Shown here: positions 28,027-37,263 of the stretch, piece by piece | Layout of the letters: each line of letters opens with the position of its first letter | How positions within the stretch are numbered: the stretch's first letter is position 1 | NCBI GenBank assembly: GCA_938743325.2 | Contig: OW568888.1 | Location: 434,001 to 498,000 of the forward strand | Direction: 5' to 3' | DNA: 64,000 nucleotides | Source: Pycnococcus provasolii | Lineage: Eukaryota > Chlorophyta > Pseudoscourfieldiophyceae > Pseudoscourfieldiales > Pycnococcaceae | The notes under the pieces: generated by a model | Told to the model about the DNA's origin: nothing | Seen by the model: the letters and a program-made list of their open reading frames with translations, nothing else | Database searches by the model: none | Program-made: the position numbers and the translations under genes

Positions 28027-30219
28027 ATGGCGTCCTCCTCGCCGCCGCCGTCGTCGTCGTCGTCGTGGCTGCCTCCGTGGTGGCCTCGTGATTTTCGGTG
28101 GTTTGGATTAGGGAAATCTCGAATATACCTGTCGCTCCCGCAAGACTCCGATGACGTCGAGCTTGCTTCCTCAGGGGCGGCGTTCTCGGGTTCTCGGGCT
28201 GTTCCGGAGGACCTCGAGTCTTTGCCCGAGTACAAGAGACACGCGCGCCTCCTCCGTGCGATGCTCCCTTACATGTGGCCGAAAAAGGGCGAAGGTGCAC
28301 TCAAGAGAAACCTCGTGCTCGCGTTCCTGTTCCTGTTCACGTTCAAAGCGACGGGCATGATGATCCCGTTCGCGTACAAACACGCCGTCGACAGCCTCAC
28401 GTCGCGCAAATTCCCGCTGAAGGAAATCGTCGCGTACGCAACCCTGCAGGTGGCGCAGTCGGCTTCCAGAGAGGCGAAGGACAACTGCTTCAACCTAGTC
28501 ACCGCACTCACGCAGAGAATCATCAGCCAGCGTGTGCTCAAGAAGGTGTGCGCGCTGAGCGTGCGTTGGCACCTCATGCGAAAAACAGGCGCCGTGCTCA
28601 AGGCGATGAGCCGAGGGAGCGCGTCGCTGAGCGACTTCGTGCGATTCATCACACAGCAGCTCGTGCCGATCATCGTTGAGACGGTCGTCGTGTGCATAAT
28701 CTTCCTGACGCTCTTCCGGCCTGAATTCAGCGTCGTGGTTGTCGTCGTGATTGTCGTTTACATCGCATTTACCGTCAAGGTGACCAACTGGCGCAACGAG
28801 CACCGACGCGTGCAAACGAAGCAGGACGACGCCTTCCAGCAAAAGGCGATGGACGTGCTCCTTAATTTCGAAACCATAAAGGTGTTCCACAGCGAGGAGT
28901 TTGAGGCTGGCGCATTCCGCGACGCGCTCGTGCAGCTGCAGAAGAGCAACATCCTCGTGCAGCAGAGTATCAGCGTGCTGAATCTTGGACAGAACATCAT
29001 CATCGTCTGTGGATCGTTCTCACTCATGCTGCTCGCTGCACACGAGGTGGTCGAAGGACGCATGACCGTTGGCGACTACGTGCTCGTGCTTACATTTCTG
29101 CAGCAGCTCTACGGACCACTAAACTACCTAGGCACGTACTACCGCCTGATCAAGCAGGCGCTCGTCGATGTGGAAGCTCTCCACAAGCTGCTCGAGGAGA
29201 ACATCGAGGTGAACGATGCCGACGGCGCGATAGAGCTGCTTGGCACATCTTCGACGGGCAAGGCTGGAAAGGCGACGACGGCGATATCCTTCAACAAGGT
29301 TACGTTCGGGTACGATCCTAGACGCGAGGCTATTTTGAACGGCATTAGCTTTGACGTTCCGCTGGGCTCGAAGCTTGCCATCGTAGGCCCAACGGGTGCG
29401 GGAAAGAGCACGATGAGTCGGCTCGTGTACCGCTTCTACGACGTCTGGGAAGGTAGCGTGTCCGTCTGCGGCTTGGACGTCCGCGATGTCACGCAGCTCA
29501 CCCTGCGGCGCGTGCTTGGCATCGTTCCACAGGATACCGTTCTCTTCAACGAGACGTTACATCTGAACATCTCGTACGGGCGAGCAGGTTTCGACGATGG
29601 CGTTGAGCAGGCACGAATGCATGCCAAAAAGGGGCCGAATCTACGCCTCATCCCCACGCTGCAGCAGCTTCGCGAGAGGCGAGGGAAGAAGGCGACGGGT
29701 GGTGGCGCCGGCGGCAGTACTGCCAAGGAGGACGACTCCAAGTGGATCGACGAGCGTCTTGCGCCACGAAGCGTTGTCGAGGAGGCTGCATCCGTGGCGA
29801 AGCTGACCGACTTCATCGCAAAGCTTCCTGACGGCTACGAGACGGTGGTTGGCGAGCGCGGCTTACGATTGTCTGGCGGAGAGAAGCAGCGCACGTCAAT
29901 CGCCCGTGTGGTTGTGAAAAATCCCGAGATTTGCGTGTATGACGAGGCGACGAGTTCGCTGGACACTCACACGGAGCGCGAGGTGGTTGCTGCCATTAAC
30001 AGCCTTGCGAGTAGCGGCAAGTACGCAGCTAGCCTGAGTGTCGCTCATCGCCTAAGCACTGTCGTTGATTCGGACATCATCCTCGTGCTCTCCGGCGGTG
30101 TGATTGCAGAGCGTGGCACGCACGAGGAGCTGCTTGAGATGGATGGCACGTACGCTGGCATGTGGCAAGCGCAGAATTCCTCCAACAGCAGCAGCGCGAA
30201 TCTCAGCAATGAATCTTAA
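28027..30219 (+). CDS. ABC half-transporter, ABCB6/HMT1-ATM (ABCB7) type
   Basis: A 730-residue protein from the ATG at 28027, which sits in GCCATGG. An N-terminal Ser/Pro/Trp-rich extension precedes a six-helix ABC_membrane domain (about 85-395) and one nucleotide-binding domain. Walker A is GPTGAGKST, the Q-loop GIVPQD, the signature LSGGEKQR, and Walker B ICVYDEATSSLD. VLLNFETIKVFHSEEFE and PLNYLGTYYRLIKQ match the heavy-metal-tolerance/mitochondrial ABCB subfamily, which moves glutathione- or porphyrin-linked compounds. A charged, Gly-rich insertion of about 55 residues (containing RERRGKKATGGGAGG) lies between Q-loop and signature, which is unusual. It probably homodimerises in a mitochondrial or vacuolar membrane. 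TGTAA lies 25 bp after the stop. Confidence 0.88.
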   Translation: MASSSPPPSSSSSWLPPWWPRDFRWFGLGKSRIYLSLPQDSDDVELASSGAAFSGSRAVPEDLESLPEYKRHARLLRAMLPYMWPKKGEGALKRNLVLAFLFLFTFKATGMMIPFAYKHAVDSLTSRKFPLKEIVAYATLQVAQSASREAKDNCFNLVTALTQRIISQRVLKKVCALSVRWHLMRKTGAVLKAMSRGSASLSDFVRFITQQLVPIIVETVVVCIIFLTLFRPEFSVVVVVVIVVYIAFTVKVTNWRNEHRRVQTKQDDAFQQKAMDVLLNFETIKVFHSEEFEAGAFRDALVQLQKSNILVQQSISVLNLGQNIIIVCGSFSLMLLAAHEVVEGRMTVGDYVLVLTFLQQLYGPLNYLGTYYRLIKQALVDVEALHKLLEENIEVNDADGAIELLGTSSTGKAGKATTAISFNKVTFGYDPRREAILNGISFDVPLGSKLAIVGPTGAGKSTMSRLVYRFYDVWEGSVSVCGLDVRDVTQLTLRRVLGIVPQDTVLFNETLHLNISYGRAGFDDGVEQARMHAKKGPNLRLIPTLQQLRERRGKKATGGGAGGSTAKEDDSKWIDERLAPRSVVEEAASVAKLTDFIAKLPDGYETVVGERGLRLSGGEKQRTSIARVVVKNPEICVYDEATSSLDTHTEREVVAAINSLASSGKYAASLSVAHRLSTVVDSDIILVLSGGVIAERGTHEELLEMDGTYAGMWQAQNSSNSSSANLSNES

Positions 30220-30325
30220 AATTTTTCTGTCGTGTCTAGCTAGTTGTAAATAAGTCATTAGAATGCTAAAAGTAAACCTTACAAATACAGCACGCACACA
30301 CACACACTCACACTCACTGCTGTTG

Positions 30326-31324
30326 TTACAAGTTTGTGGTGGTGATCGCCACCTCCGCGAGTCGCTCGGGTGTCCACTCCGCAGCTTGTTGTTCTCCAAC
30401 CACCTGCTCGAGAGCCGGCATGCCGACCCACCTGCCGACGTGGCGACACACGATTGGCCAGTTGGTATTGTCGGCATATTGGCCCGCAATTGCGACGGTG
30501 GCCGTATGATGGTACACTTGATGAAAGCACTCGGGAGGAATGATGACGAGCTCGCCTTCGGATTGGTGCACGGTGATTCCGTGGTTTTGTATCGCCTCTT
30601 CAACTGCGCGTGCGTGCTCTTGCGTGCCTCCTCGCGCCGTGAACGATGTGCCGTCAGCAGACCATTCGGCGTATGCGTCAACGGCGGCTTGCCACCCCGC
30701 TCCAATGCTTGTGTTGTCGCCAGCCCACGCCGCGGGTGGCACACGCACGCACACCTCATCTGCAGGGAAGGCGTCGTGCGGAATGAATGTCCAGGTCTTC
30801 TCGCCCTCGACAAGGTAGTTCCAGCCCACCCAGCCGAACGCGTCGGCGTGCAGGCTGGACCGCGAGCCGGCACCTCCGAATAGTACGCAAGTCCCTGGTC
30901 TCAACGACGGTGGCAGTTGGTCGAGTTTATTTTCTGCGCAAATTTCTTTTGGGAGCCTGGCGGCGTCTTGCACGTGCGCGGGCGCGTTGGCGAGAAGATC
31001 TTCCTCGACGATTAACACGGAGCTGTCGTGGTCAGACGCGTGCGCAATTTCGCCGAGCGCCTCCATGAACGGTGCGACGAAGGAAGAAGTGTGGTTATTT
31101 TCACGCAACAGGACCTCAACGTGAGTGTTTTCGGCGGATGCGACGAGGTCGGAGAGCCACGAGGAGCCTATGTGTGTGAAGGCATCCTTGATAACGAGCG
31201 GAGTTTCCTTGGATGCGGAGCGACGGAGGGCACGGCGCAGTGTCCTTGGGTCGAGCAGCGAGACGTGCGACGACGACGACGACGACGACGACGCGAGAAC
31301 CAGGCGCGACGCCAGTGGAGCCAT
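30326..31324 (-). CDS. JmjC-domain (cupin_8) 2-oxoglutarate oxygenase
   Basis: A 332-residue protein from the ATG at 31322-31324. A Ser8 run follows the start. Residues about 150-300 form a JmjC/cupin_8 fold: FGGAGSRSSLHADAFGWVGW supplies the HxD iron pair, the following LVEGEKTWTFIPH is typical of FIH/JMJD6-like proteins, and the distal His is in PPECFHQVYHH. Such enzymes hydroxylate proteins or demethylate lysines; small JmjC-only proteins are more often hydroxylases. The gene is divergent from the SET-domain gene with only 123 bp between start codons. It is tail-to-tail with the ABC transporter (106 bp), and a TGTAA occurs near 30279 on this strand. Confidence 0.82.
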   Translation of the reverse strand: MAPLASRLVLASSSSSSSSHVSLLDPRTLRRALRRSASKETPLVIKDAFTHIGSSWLSDLVASAENTHVEVLLRENNHTSSFVAPFMEALGEIAHASDHDSSVLIVEEDLLANAPAHVQDAARLPKEICAENKLDQLPPSLRPGTCVLFGGAGSRSSLHADAFGWVGWNYLVEGEKTWTFIPHDAFPADEVCVRVPPAAWAGDNTSIGAGWQAAVDAYAEWSADGTSFTARGGTQEHARAVEEAIQNHGITVHQSEGELVIIPPECFHQVYHHTATVAIAGQYADNTNWPIVCRHVGRWVGMPALEQVVGEQQAAEWTPERLAEVAITTTNL

Positions 31325-31447
31325 TAAGGGGCGGAGGAAAACCAATGGTTGTGGAATCTCTCTCAACAGGCGAATTTCCCCCCCGGGCGGAATTCCGATT
31401 CCCTTCGAGCTGTCTGTTCATTCCGATTCCGATTCCGATTCCTCGTC
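31325..31447. promoter_or_regulatory. Compact divergent promoter of JmjC and SET genes
   Basis: The 123 bp between two divergent ATGs must serve both genes or contain their 5' leaders. It has a TTCCGA/ATTCCG tandem run at about 31415-31442 next to the SET start. No TATA-like box is obvious. The shared role is inferred from position. Confidence 0.45.
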
Positions 31448-32656
31448 ATGTCAGGGCGCTCGTTCTACGAGGAGCTCCTGTGGATTGAGAACAACTATGG
31501 AGAAGGTGCCTCTTCGCGCCGTCGGGAACTTCGCAACCTCACTGGTGATGGTGGAGTTCGACCTGGGCCGCGTGCCTCGTCGCGCCGCCTCGCTGCACAA
31601 CAATCGCGACGTCCGGCGCCACCTGCTGCTGATGAATCGGCACCGCCACCTGCTCTGCCGCTCGACGCTTCGGCGCCACCGCCACCATCCTCGGCACCGC
31701 CTGTCGCGCCACCACCCGTCGCGGCACCGCCACTTCCACCACCTGTTTTCACGTGGCCACTCCCTGCTGTTTCGTCGTCACCACCACCGCCACTTCCACC
31801 ACCTGCTCCGTCACCACCACCGCCACTACCACCACCTGCTCCGTCGCAACCACTTACCTTGGAGGAGGTGTGTGCGTTGACTGGGCGCACACGTGTGCCG
31901 AGTCAACATTTTGACTTGGCACTATGCCCGGACGTCGTCGACGCACTGCAATTGTGGAGACGACGAAAACGGCGACGGACTACTGACAACGCACTGCCGA
32001 TGGCGGCACAGATTGGCACCCACGACGGGCTGGAGCTGAGAGAGCTGCCGCGGACGGACCCGGCGCGCGCCTTCGCGAAAGAGTTGTTTGCGTCTAACTT
32101 GCAATTTGGCGTGTTCGCCAAAGAGAAGATTGGGTGCGGCGAGGATCTGGGTGAATACGGAGGCTTAGTCCGCACGCGCGCATGCGTCGACCGGCACGTG
32201 GTGCCGCTCGAACCCTCGCGCGCCGAGGACGACCCGCTCAGGTGCGCGAAGACGAGCTTCACCTACGACCACGACCTTGACCTGACGAACGTCGAGTGGG
32301 CAGAAGATGTCGCCATCGACCTGTTGGTGGATGCGCGAGTATTCACTACACTCATGGCTTTTATCAACGACTTTCGCGTTGATCCCTTGGAAAAGGGTGC
32401 GGCGTCATCGGCGTCAACCTGCGCTCGGGTCGCGAATGTTGCCTACGAGTCGCGCCTCGACGACGATGGTTGGCCACACATCGTGGTCGTCGCCACGAAG
32501 ACGATCCGACCAGGCGAGCAGGTCCTGGCGGACTATGGAGAGGGCTTCTGGTCAATCCTTCGCGGGTTTGTTGATGAAAGATCCATGATTGAGGAGCACG
32601 TCCAAAAGGCGAAAGATCAAGCGCGCGCCGAGGCGCTTGCATCGATGAACAAGTAA
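31448..32656 (+). CDS. SET-domain protein with Pro-rich N-terminal half
   Basis: A 402-residue protein from the ATG at 31448. Residues about 60-165 are a Pro/Ala-rich low-complexity region with repeated PPPLPPPAPS units. The C-terminal 200 residues carry SET-type motifs: GVFAKEKIGCGEDLGEYGG at the N-terminal side, then FINDFR (NHS-equivalent weakened), ANVAYES, and PGEQVLADYGEGFW, where the Tyr belongs to the catalytic/cofactor region. SET proteins transfer methyl groups from S-adenosylmethionine to lysines of histones or other proteins. The NH motif is replaced by ND, so activity is uncertain. TGTAA follows the stop. It ends 56 bp from the RpoA-like stop on the other strand. Confidence 0.75.
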   Translation: MSGRSFYEELLWIENNYGEGASSRRRELRNLTGDGGVRPGPRASSRRLAAQQSRRPAPPAADESAPPPALPLDASAPPPPSSAPPVAPPPVAAPPLPPPVFTWPLPAVSSSPPPPLPPPAPSPPPPLPPPAPSQPLTLEEVCALTGRTRVPSQHFDLALCPDVVDALQLWRRRKRRRTTDNALPMAAQIGTHDGLELRELPRTDPARAFAKELFASNLQFGVFAKEKIGCGEDLGEYGGLVRTRACVDRHVVPLEPSRAEDDPLRCAKTSFTYDHDLDLTNVEWAEDVAIDLLVDARVFTTLMAFINDFRVDPLEKGAASSASTCARVANVAYESRLDDDGWPHIVVVATKTIRPGEQVLADYGEGFWSILRGFVDERSMIEEHVQKAKDQARAEALASMNK

Positions 32657-32712
32657 ACTGTTGTAAATATTTTTTTTCAATTAATGGTGACTACTAACTT
32701 GAGTACAATTTC

Positions 32713-35424
32713 CTATTGATCTATGGACCAGCCTAGATCCTCAACCATGCTGATAATTTTATCCAAAGACTTGGGCCCAATGCCATTCAGCGTAAGCAAA
32801 TCGTCCTTCCTACGCGAGCATAAATCCGACAGCGTGGATATTCCACTCTGGCGAAGCGAGTTCTCGACGCGCGCTCCAAGCTTGAGCTCCGTAACCTTCG
32901 TCGAGCCGTCGACGGGATCGCCCTTTGGTGCAGCAGCCTTCTTCTTCGTGGATGTCTTCTTCTTCGACGATGCCGCCGAGTCAGCAGTAGCAACCTTCTT
33001 CTTCACCGTCTTCTTCTTCTCCGCTTTCACCTCCTGCTCCTTCTCCTCCTCCGCCGCAACCACCGCAGCCGCGGCAGTTTCTGATGATGCGAGCGAGCTG
33101 TCGTCGTAGTCAATCATAAACTGATCCTCCTCACGCTCGATCGTTGCCGATGATGATGTCTGCGATGATCGTGCCACGCTCGATCGCCTGCTCGGTGCCA
33201 TAGCATCGCCGTACAGAGCTGCATCCACGACGGGACCACCCGCATCTGCGGGAGGAGGGCCGCGTCTTCCTGGAACGGACTCCAAGCCGGCGTACGCGAC
33301 GGCGTTCTTTCCAAACAGAACCTCGTCGTACACCGTCTGCCGGCAGTCTTCCTCGCCGCCAGGTGCGTCGCCAGGCAGCGGGCGATCGAACAGGAGCGCA
33401 CGCACCTCCTCGTCGTGCGGAACTTCCGACGCATCGAGCATGCCGTTCGCGTACAGCTGCCGAGCGATGCCCTGCGAGTTGACGAAGCACACAACCAGCT
33501 GCGGATCGTAGTGTCCCGCCAGGTGCGCCTGCAGCTCCGCGTCGTCATTCGCGTCGTAAGGAGGAAGGCTTCCCAGGCTCGCGACGCCCGCCGAGTCGAG
33601 GTGCTCGAGGCTCTCGCGTGCCATCCGCGATGCCCAGCGACGTCCGTTGCGCTCCTCAAGCCACGCGACGAGCTTGGCGTAGAAGTCGCGATCCGCGAGA
33701 TCCTCGCAGGCGTTCACCGTGCACCACATCCCGTCGTGCAAGTCATCTGGCTCGCCAGGCTGAGCGACGCGCACGACGCGGTGTGCACCGAGTGTCTCCG
33801 GCCCTCCTCCGCCGGAGGCGCGCGTCGTGACTCCTGCGGGCGGCGACATGAGATCCGCCACCTCCGGCGTCGTTGGCGGCTGCCACCACCACCGGTACCT
33901 GCGATACGCTTCCACACCGAGGCTCGACAGCTCCTCCGCCTCCACGCCACGCCAGTGCTCATCCTGCTGCCTGCGCTCTGCGCCGTCCTCAAGCGCACGC
34001 CAGTCGGCGTAGTCGTCGAAGCCGCGCATCGCCGCGTCGTAGTCACGCATGTGCTCCGCCTCGCGCTCTGCGTCGAGGCGAGCGGCATCGCGCAGGTTCG
34101 GCTCGTGCGCCTGCAGAGCCTCCGCGAGCTTCTCATCCCATCCTTTCATGTTCTCCGCACCTTTCAGCATACCCTCCCACCAGAAAGTTGCCTTGTCGAC
34201 GGCACGTGCCATGAGGTTGCCTGCATCACAGCGCACGTCACTCCAAACCTCGAATGTCAGGCGTTCCGACTGCAGAAGCATGGTCGCCCGTCCTGTCCAG
34301 TCGCTGACGCGTCCATGCTCTGGGCTCGTTCCTGTGATTTTGTACTTGACGCGCTCCACTGGCGTGAAATTTCGCTCGAGCAGAACCTCCGTGTCACGGC
34401 TCACTTCCAAAACTTCGGGCACCTGCACGAAATTGCGATCGACGAGATCTTTCTGCGATGGAAGCACGGACCTGTCCTCGGAGTGCAACACCTGCATGCC
34501 CATTCCGCGCATGAAGGTGAAGCGCAGCGTGAGGCTCCATCCCTCGCGCACGTGCACGACGTGCGTGTCAGGCTGCACGCAGACGATTCCCGCCGGCGTG
34601 GGCACGTCACCTCCAAACAGCGTTTTTGGACCTTCGATGGTAAACTCCTGCACGGCATCCTCCGGTTGAGGTCTTTCCTCCTGCCCCGTTTCCTCTGCCC
34701 ATGTTGTCGGCGGTTCCACCTCGTCCACAAACCTCAAGTTGGCAAGTTTCGATCGCATCTGCAGAACCGTGACGTCCGTTCCAGGGAGCACGGACGCGTC
34801 GGCGAGCAGCATGTCGTCGTCGAGCGACGGCACGGCGAAGCTGGATATGCATACGCCGTTCGCGTCCTGCATGGCTAGCTTGAGCATCTGCGCGAGTGTG
34901 AGTGCCTCCCCCCTGTTGAGCGGGTCAATGACGAACACGCCGTACGACCCTCCCCCTGGCGTATCGAGTTGTCTGACGAGGTCCATTTCTGTCCACGACG
35001 CCGAGACCGCCTCGACGGTGGTAGCCGTGCGCGTCACCTCTGGTGCCTTGATGGCGAGGTATTCGTCCATGGTCATTCGGTTCGCGACTTGCGCATCCGC
35101 GAGTAGGTTCGCCCCGTAGAGTCCCAGTCCAAAGTCGTCGTCGTCGTCGCCAAACGACGCACCACTGGAATTACCGGCGTCGTCGTCCAAGGCTTTGGCA
35201 ATGCAAAAGCGGTTATGCCTGTGACCACGCAGAGCACGTGAAGGCAGACTCGCTGCCGCGAGTCTGCCAAGACCACCACTTGATGATGTTTTGACTTGAC
35301 CCACAACATGAGCAGACACCTTAGTAGAGTAACCACCGCACCGAACTACAATACCACCACCACCACCACCACCACCACACCGCTGCTGCTGCTTATAACC
35401 CTTTGAGCCACGAGAGCTCATCAT
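32713..35424 (-). CDS. rpoA: Nuclear-encoded, enlarged plastid RNA polymerase alpha subunit-like protein
   Basis: A 903-residue protein from the ATG at 35422-35424. Its first 85 residues are Ser/Gly/Arg-rich and poor in acids, a plausible plastid transit peptide. Residues about 150-425 resemble the RpoA N-terminal domain: YGVFVIDPLNRGEALTLAQM (compare FVIEPLERGFGTTLGN), VLPGTDVTVLQMRSKLANL, EFTIEGPKTLFGGDV, and FTPVERVKYKI with LTFEVWSDV. Residues about 840-900 are an alpha-CTD: VTELKLGARVENSLRQSGI, then LLTLNGIGPKSLDKI. Between lie about 400 extra residues, partly acidic and Trp-rich, ending in a Lys-rich linker. RpoA dimers nucleate the bacterial-type plastid polymerase. The alpha-CTD is clear; the N-terminal match is divergent but in the right order. 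It would be a plastid-to-nucleus transferred gene. Confidence 0.7.
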   Translation of the reverse strand: MMSSRGSKGYKQQQRCGGGGGGGGIVVRCGGYSTKVSAHVVGQVKTSSSGGLGRLAAASLPSRALRGHRHNRFCIAKALDDDAGNSSGASFGDDDDDFGLGLYGANLLADAQVANRMTMDEYLAIKAPEVTRTATTVEAVSASWTEMDLVRQLDTPGGGSYGVFVIDPLNRGEALTLAQMLKLAMQDANGVCISSFAVPSLDDDMLLADASVLPGTDVTVLQMRSKLANLRFVDEVEPPTTWAEETGQEERPQPEDAVQEFTIEGPKTLFGGDVPTPAGIVCVQPDTHVVHVREGWSLTLRFTFMRGMGMQVLHSEDRSVLPSQKDLVDRNFVQVPEVLEVSRDTEVLLERNFTPVERVKYKITGTSPEHGRVSDWTGRATMLLQSERLTFEVWSDVRCDAGNLMARAVDKATFWWEGMLKGAENMKGWDEKLAEALQAHEPNLRDAARLDAEREAEHMRDYDAAMRGFDDYADWRALEDGAERRQQDEHWRGVEAEELSSLGVEAYRRYRWWWQPPTTPEVADLMSPPAGVTTRASGGGGPETLGAHRVVRVAQPGEPDDLHDGMWCTVNACEDLADRDFYAKLVAWLEERNGRRWASRMARESLEHLDSAGVASLGSLPPYDANDDAELQAHLAGHYDPQLVVCFVNSQGIARQLYANGMLDASEVPHDEEVRALLFDRPLPGDAPGGEEDCRQTVYDEVLFGKNAVAYAGLESVPGRRGPPPADAGGPVVDAALYGDAMAPSRRSSVARSSQTSSSATIEREEDQFMIDYDDSSLASSETAAAAVVAAEEEKEQEVKAEKKKTVKKKVATADSAASSKKKTSTKKKAAAPKGDPVDGSTKVTELKLGARVENSLRQSGISTLSDLCSRRKDDLLTLNGIGPKSLDKIISMVEDLGWSIDQ

Positions 35425-35754
35425 GATGAAACAACACACCACAGAGGAGCGAGAGCAAACACGTGTACTAAAATAAAAGTACGCACGCTTTTGGAAAAAG
35501 TGCAGAATGCCCACAGGTTCGTTCGCGTTCGCGTTCGAGTTCGCGCCGCCGACGAACACTCCAGGGGGGGGGGGGCCGAACCCCTCCCTCCCAGGGGGTG
35601 GATAAAGCCCAGGGGAAAAAGCGCAACGCCTGGGGGACCCGCCCTCCGAATTATTCGGGGTTCGCTGGGTGGCTGGCTGGCTGGTTTGTTTTCTGTTTCA
35701 TTTCGGGGTTTATTTTGTACACGTTTCACAGACTATACAACTAACCTTAGTAGT
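35425..35754. other. Intergenic region upstream of RpoA-like gene
   Basis: 330 bp with GTTCGC repeats at about 35519-35545, a G9 homopolymer near 35567 and GGCTGGCT repeats near 35672. No gene seen. Confidence 0.5.
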
Positions 35755-36819
35755 TCAGCTACTAGGGGTACCTCCATAGCGCAGCTTGCTCACGAAAGCC
35801 TTGTCGTCCGCGCACGCGTGGTCGCAGCTGTACATGCCTGCGAGGCTGTCAAACGCACGGGAACACATCGGACAGATTATGCACTTCGCCTGAGCGCGCA
35901 TTGCCACCTGCACCCGCATGACGAGCTGGTGCTGGCGATCGTACTTCGCAACCGCATCGCGCGAATCCACGTCGAGAGCTGGCGTGACGCACGACGACGA
36001 ATGCAGCAACGCGGAAAGCGACGACGCGCTGTCAATTTTCAGACCCGCCGACTCGTTTCTTGCACCGTTTCGGGCACGTGCGGCGCAGACGGAGCGGGCA
36101 TAAGGCATGAGCGCCTCCCCGTATCCGTTCAGTTCGCCAGGCTGGCCAGGATGTCCCACGACTGTTCGGTACGCGTCCACGCATACACCAAACATTTTGC
36201 ATGTCCGTCTTCGCGCCCTGACAAGTTTCTGTAGTCGACGCGTCCCAAATACTTCATTTTCGAACGCCGTCTCACCACCACGGCCGACGCACGTGCGAAA
36301 CACGTCTGCGCGCCAGAGCGTGGCTTGGTGGCTGAACAGCCACGGGCTGTTGTCGTCGTAGCTCACAACACAGTGCTCTGCGTGCGACGCAAGCGCACTT
36401 GGCGGCGAAGAGCACGTCTTTGCGTGCACGAGTCCGTACTTGATGCTCGCCTGCTCCGACTTGTTGAGGAACCTGACGAAGATGACGTCTTCGTCCTCTT
36501 CCATGAGTGCTTGAGCACCTTGGAGCAGCTGTGTGGGTATGTCGTCGAAGAACACGAAATCATCCTGCGTGTACAGCACGAAGCGGGCACTCGCTTGTTC
36601 CTGGCCCAGGTATGTGGCGAGTCGCGACGCGAAGTCAGCCGTGCCCGCGGGGTAGCAGTTGAAGAGAGGATGCTGATGCTGCGACGGTTCACGCTCCTGT
36701 TCGGTGATAACGTCAACGGCGCACGCGTCACCGACGACGTGGCGGCGCAGGCACGCGACGACGGGCGCCCAGTACGGCGCGCGCGCGTCGGAGGAGTGCA
36801 CGACAACGGCGCGCGACAT
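35755..36819 (-). CDS. Glycosyltransferase-like protein, unknown specificity
   Basis: A 354-residue protein from the ATG at 36817-36819; the frame extends upstream without an ATG of better context. It begins with AVVVHSSDARAPYWAPVVACL, a Rossmann-like strand as in GT-A enzymes, followed by RFVLYTQDDFVFFDDIP, where QDDF resembles the metal-binding DxD of capsule and LPS-type glycosyltransferases. NSPWLFSHQATLWRADVF and ETAFENEVFG match the acceptor/donor-site blocks of the same class. There is no signal peptide or anchor at this start. Near the C-terminus, CIICPMC and later Cys could form a small zinc site. Function is inferred from fold-level motifs only. Confidence 0.55.
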   Translation of the reverse strand: MSRAVVVHSSDARAPYWAPVVACLRRHVVGDACAVDVITEQEREPSQHQHPLFNCYPAGTADFASRLATYLGQEQASARFVLYTQDDFVFFDDIPTQLLQGAQALMEEDEDVIFVRFLNKSEQASIKYGLVHAKTCSSPPSALASHAEHCVVSYDDNSPWLFSHQATLWRADVFRTCVGRGGETAFENEVFGTRRLQKLVRARRRTCKMFGVCVDAYRTVVGHPGQPGELNGYGEALMPYARSVCAARARNGARNESAGLKIDSASSLSALLHSSSCVTPALDVDSRDAVAKYDRQHQLVMRVQVAMRAQAKCIICPMCSRAFDSLAGMYSCDHACADDKAFVSKLRYGGTPSS

Positions 36820-37022
36820 GGGGGAGCGAGCGTGACAGGAGTGGTTGGGATGACACGGGAAAAAACGCCAAGAAGGAAAACGCCCACAATGGTCGAGGGG
36901 GAGAAGAAACAACCCCCAATCAAGAAAATCATCCTTGTTTTTCACCAAACCCCCATATTCATTCATTCATTCCGCCCTCTGGCACCTCTGGCACAGTCAC
37001 ACACGACGGATCGTTGGCGTGA

Positions 37023-37025
<3 letters not shown>

Positions 37026-37071
<46 letters not shown>
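37026..37071. repeat. (GT)n microsatellite
   Basis: An uninterrupted GT run of about 23 units in the short upstream region of the glycosyltransferase-like gene. A smaller CA run lies at 37205-37222. Confidence 0.95.
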
Positions 37072-37072
<1 letters not shown>

Positions 37073-37263
37073 CAGCCTTGTGATGGACTGTAACACGCAC
37101 GGGTTCTCCTCACCTTACCTCACTTGACCTTGCATAAATAAAAATTGTGGTGCCGGTGCTGGTGATTTCCGTAGTCACGGTGTTCAATCGGTGAACTTGC
37201 ACAGACACACACACACACACACAGAGTTAGTTGTTTCACGTGAGGAATACTTTTTTACTGAAC

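Noticed and set aside
31349-31447. Longer open frame ahead of the SET gene start
   Set aside because: It begins at a non-ATG codon, consists of repetitive TTCCGA-encoded Phe/Arg, and would remove the promoter space; the ATG at 31448 is a better start.
33415-34878. Long plus-strand open frame of 487 codons opposite the RpoA-like gene
   Set aside because: It is a mirror of the G/C-rich third-position bias of the minus-strand gene; its translation is His/Arg/Leu-rich with no domain, while the minus strand has recognisable motifs.
37026-37071. GT microsatellite as regulatory element or coding repeat
   Set aside because: A simple dinucleotide run outside any credible gene; recorded only as a repeat.
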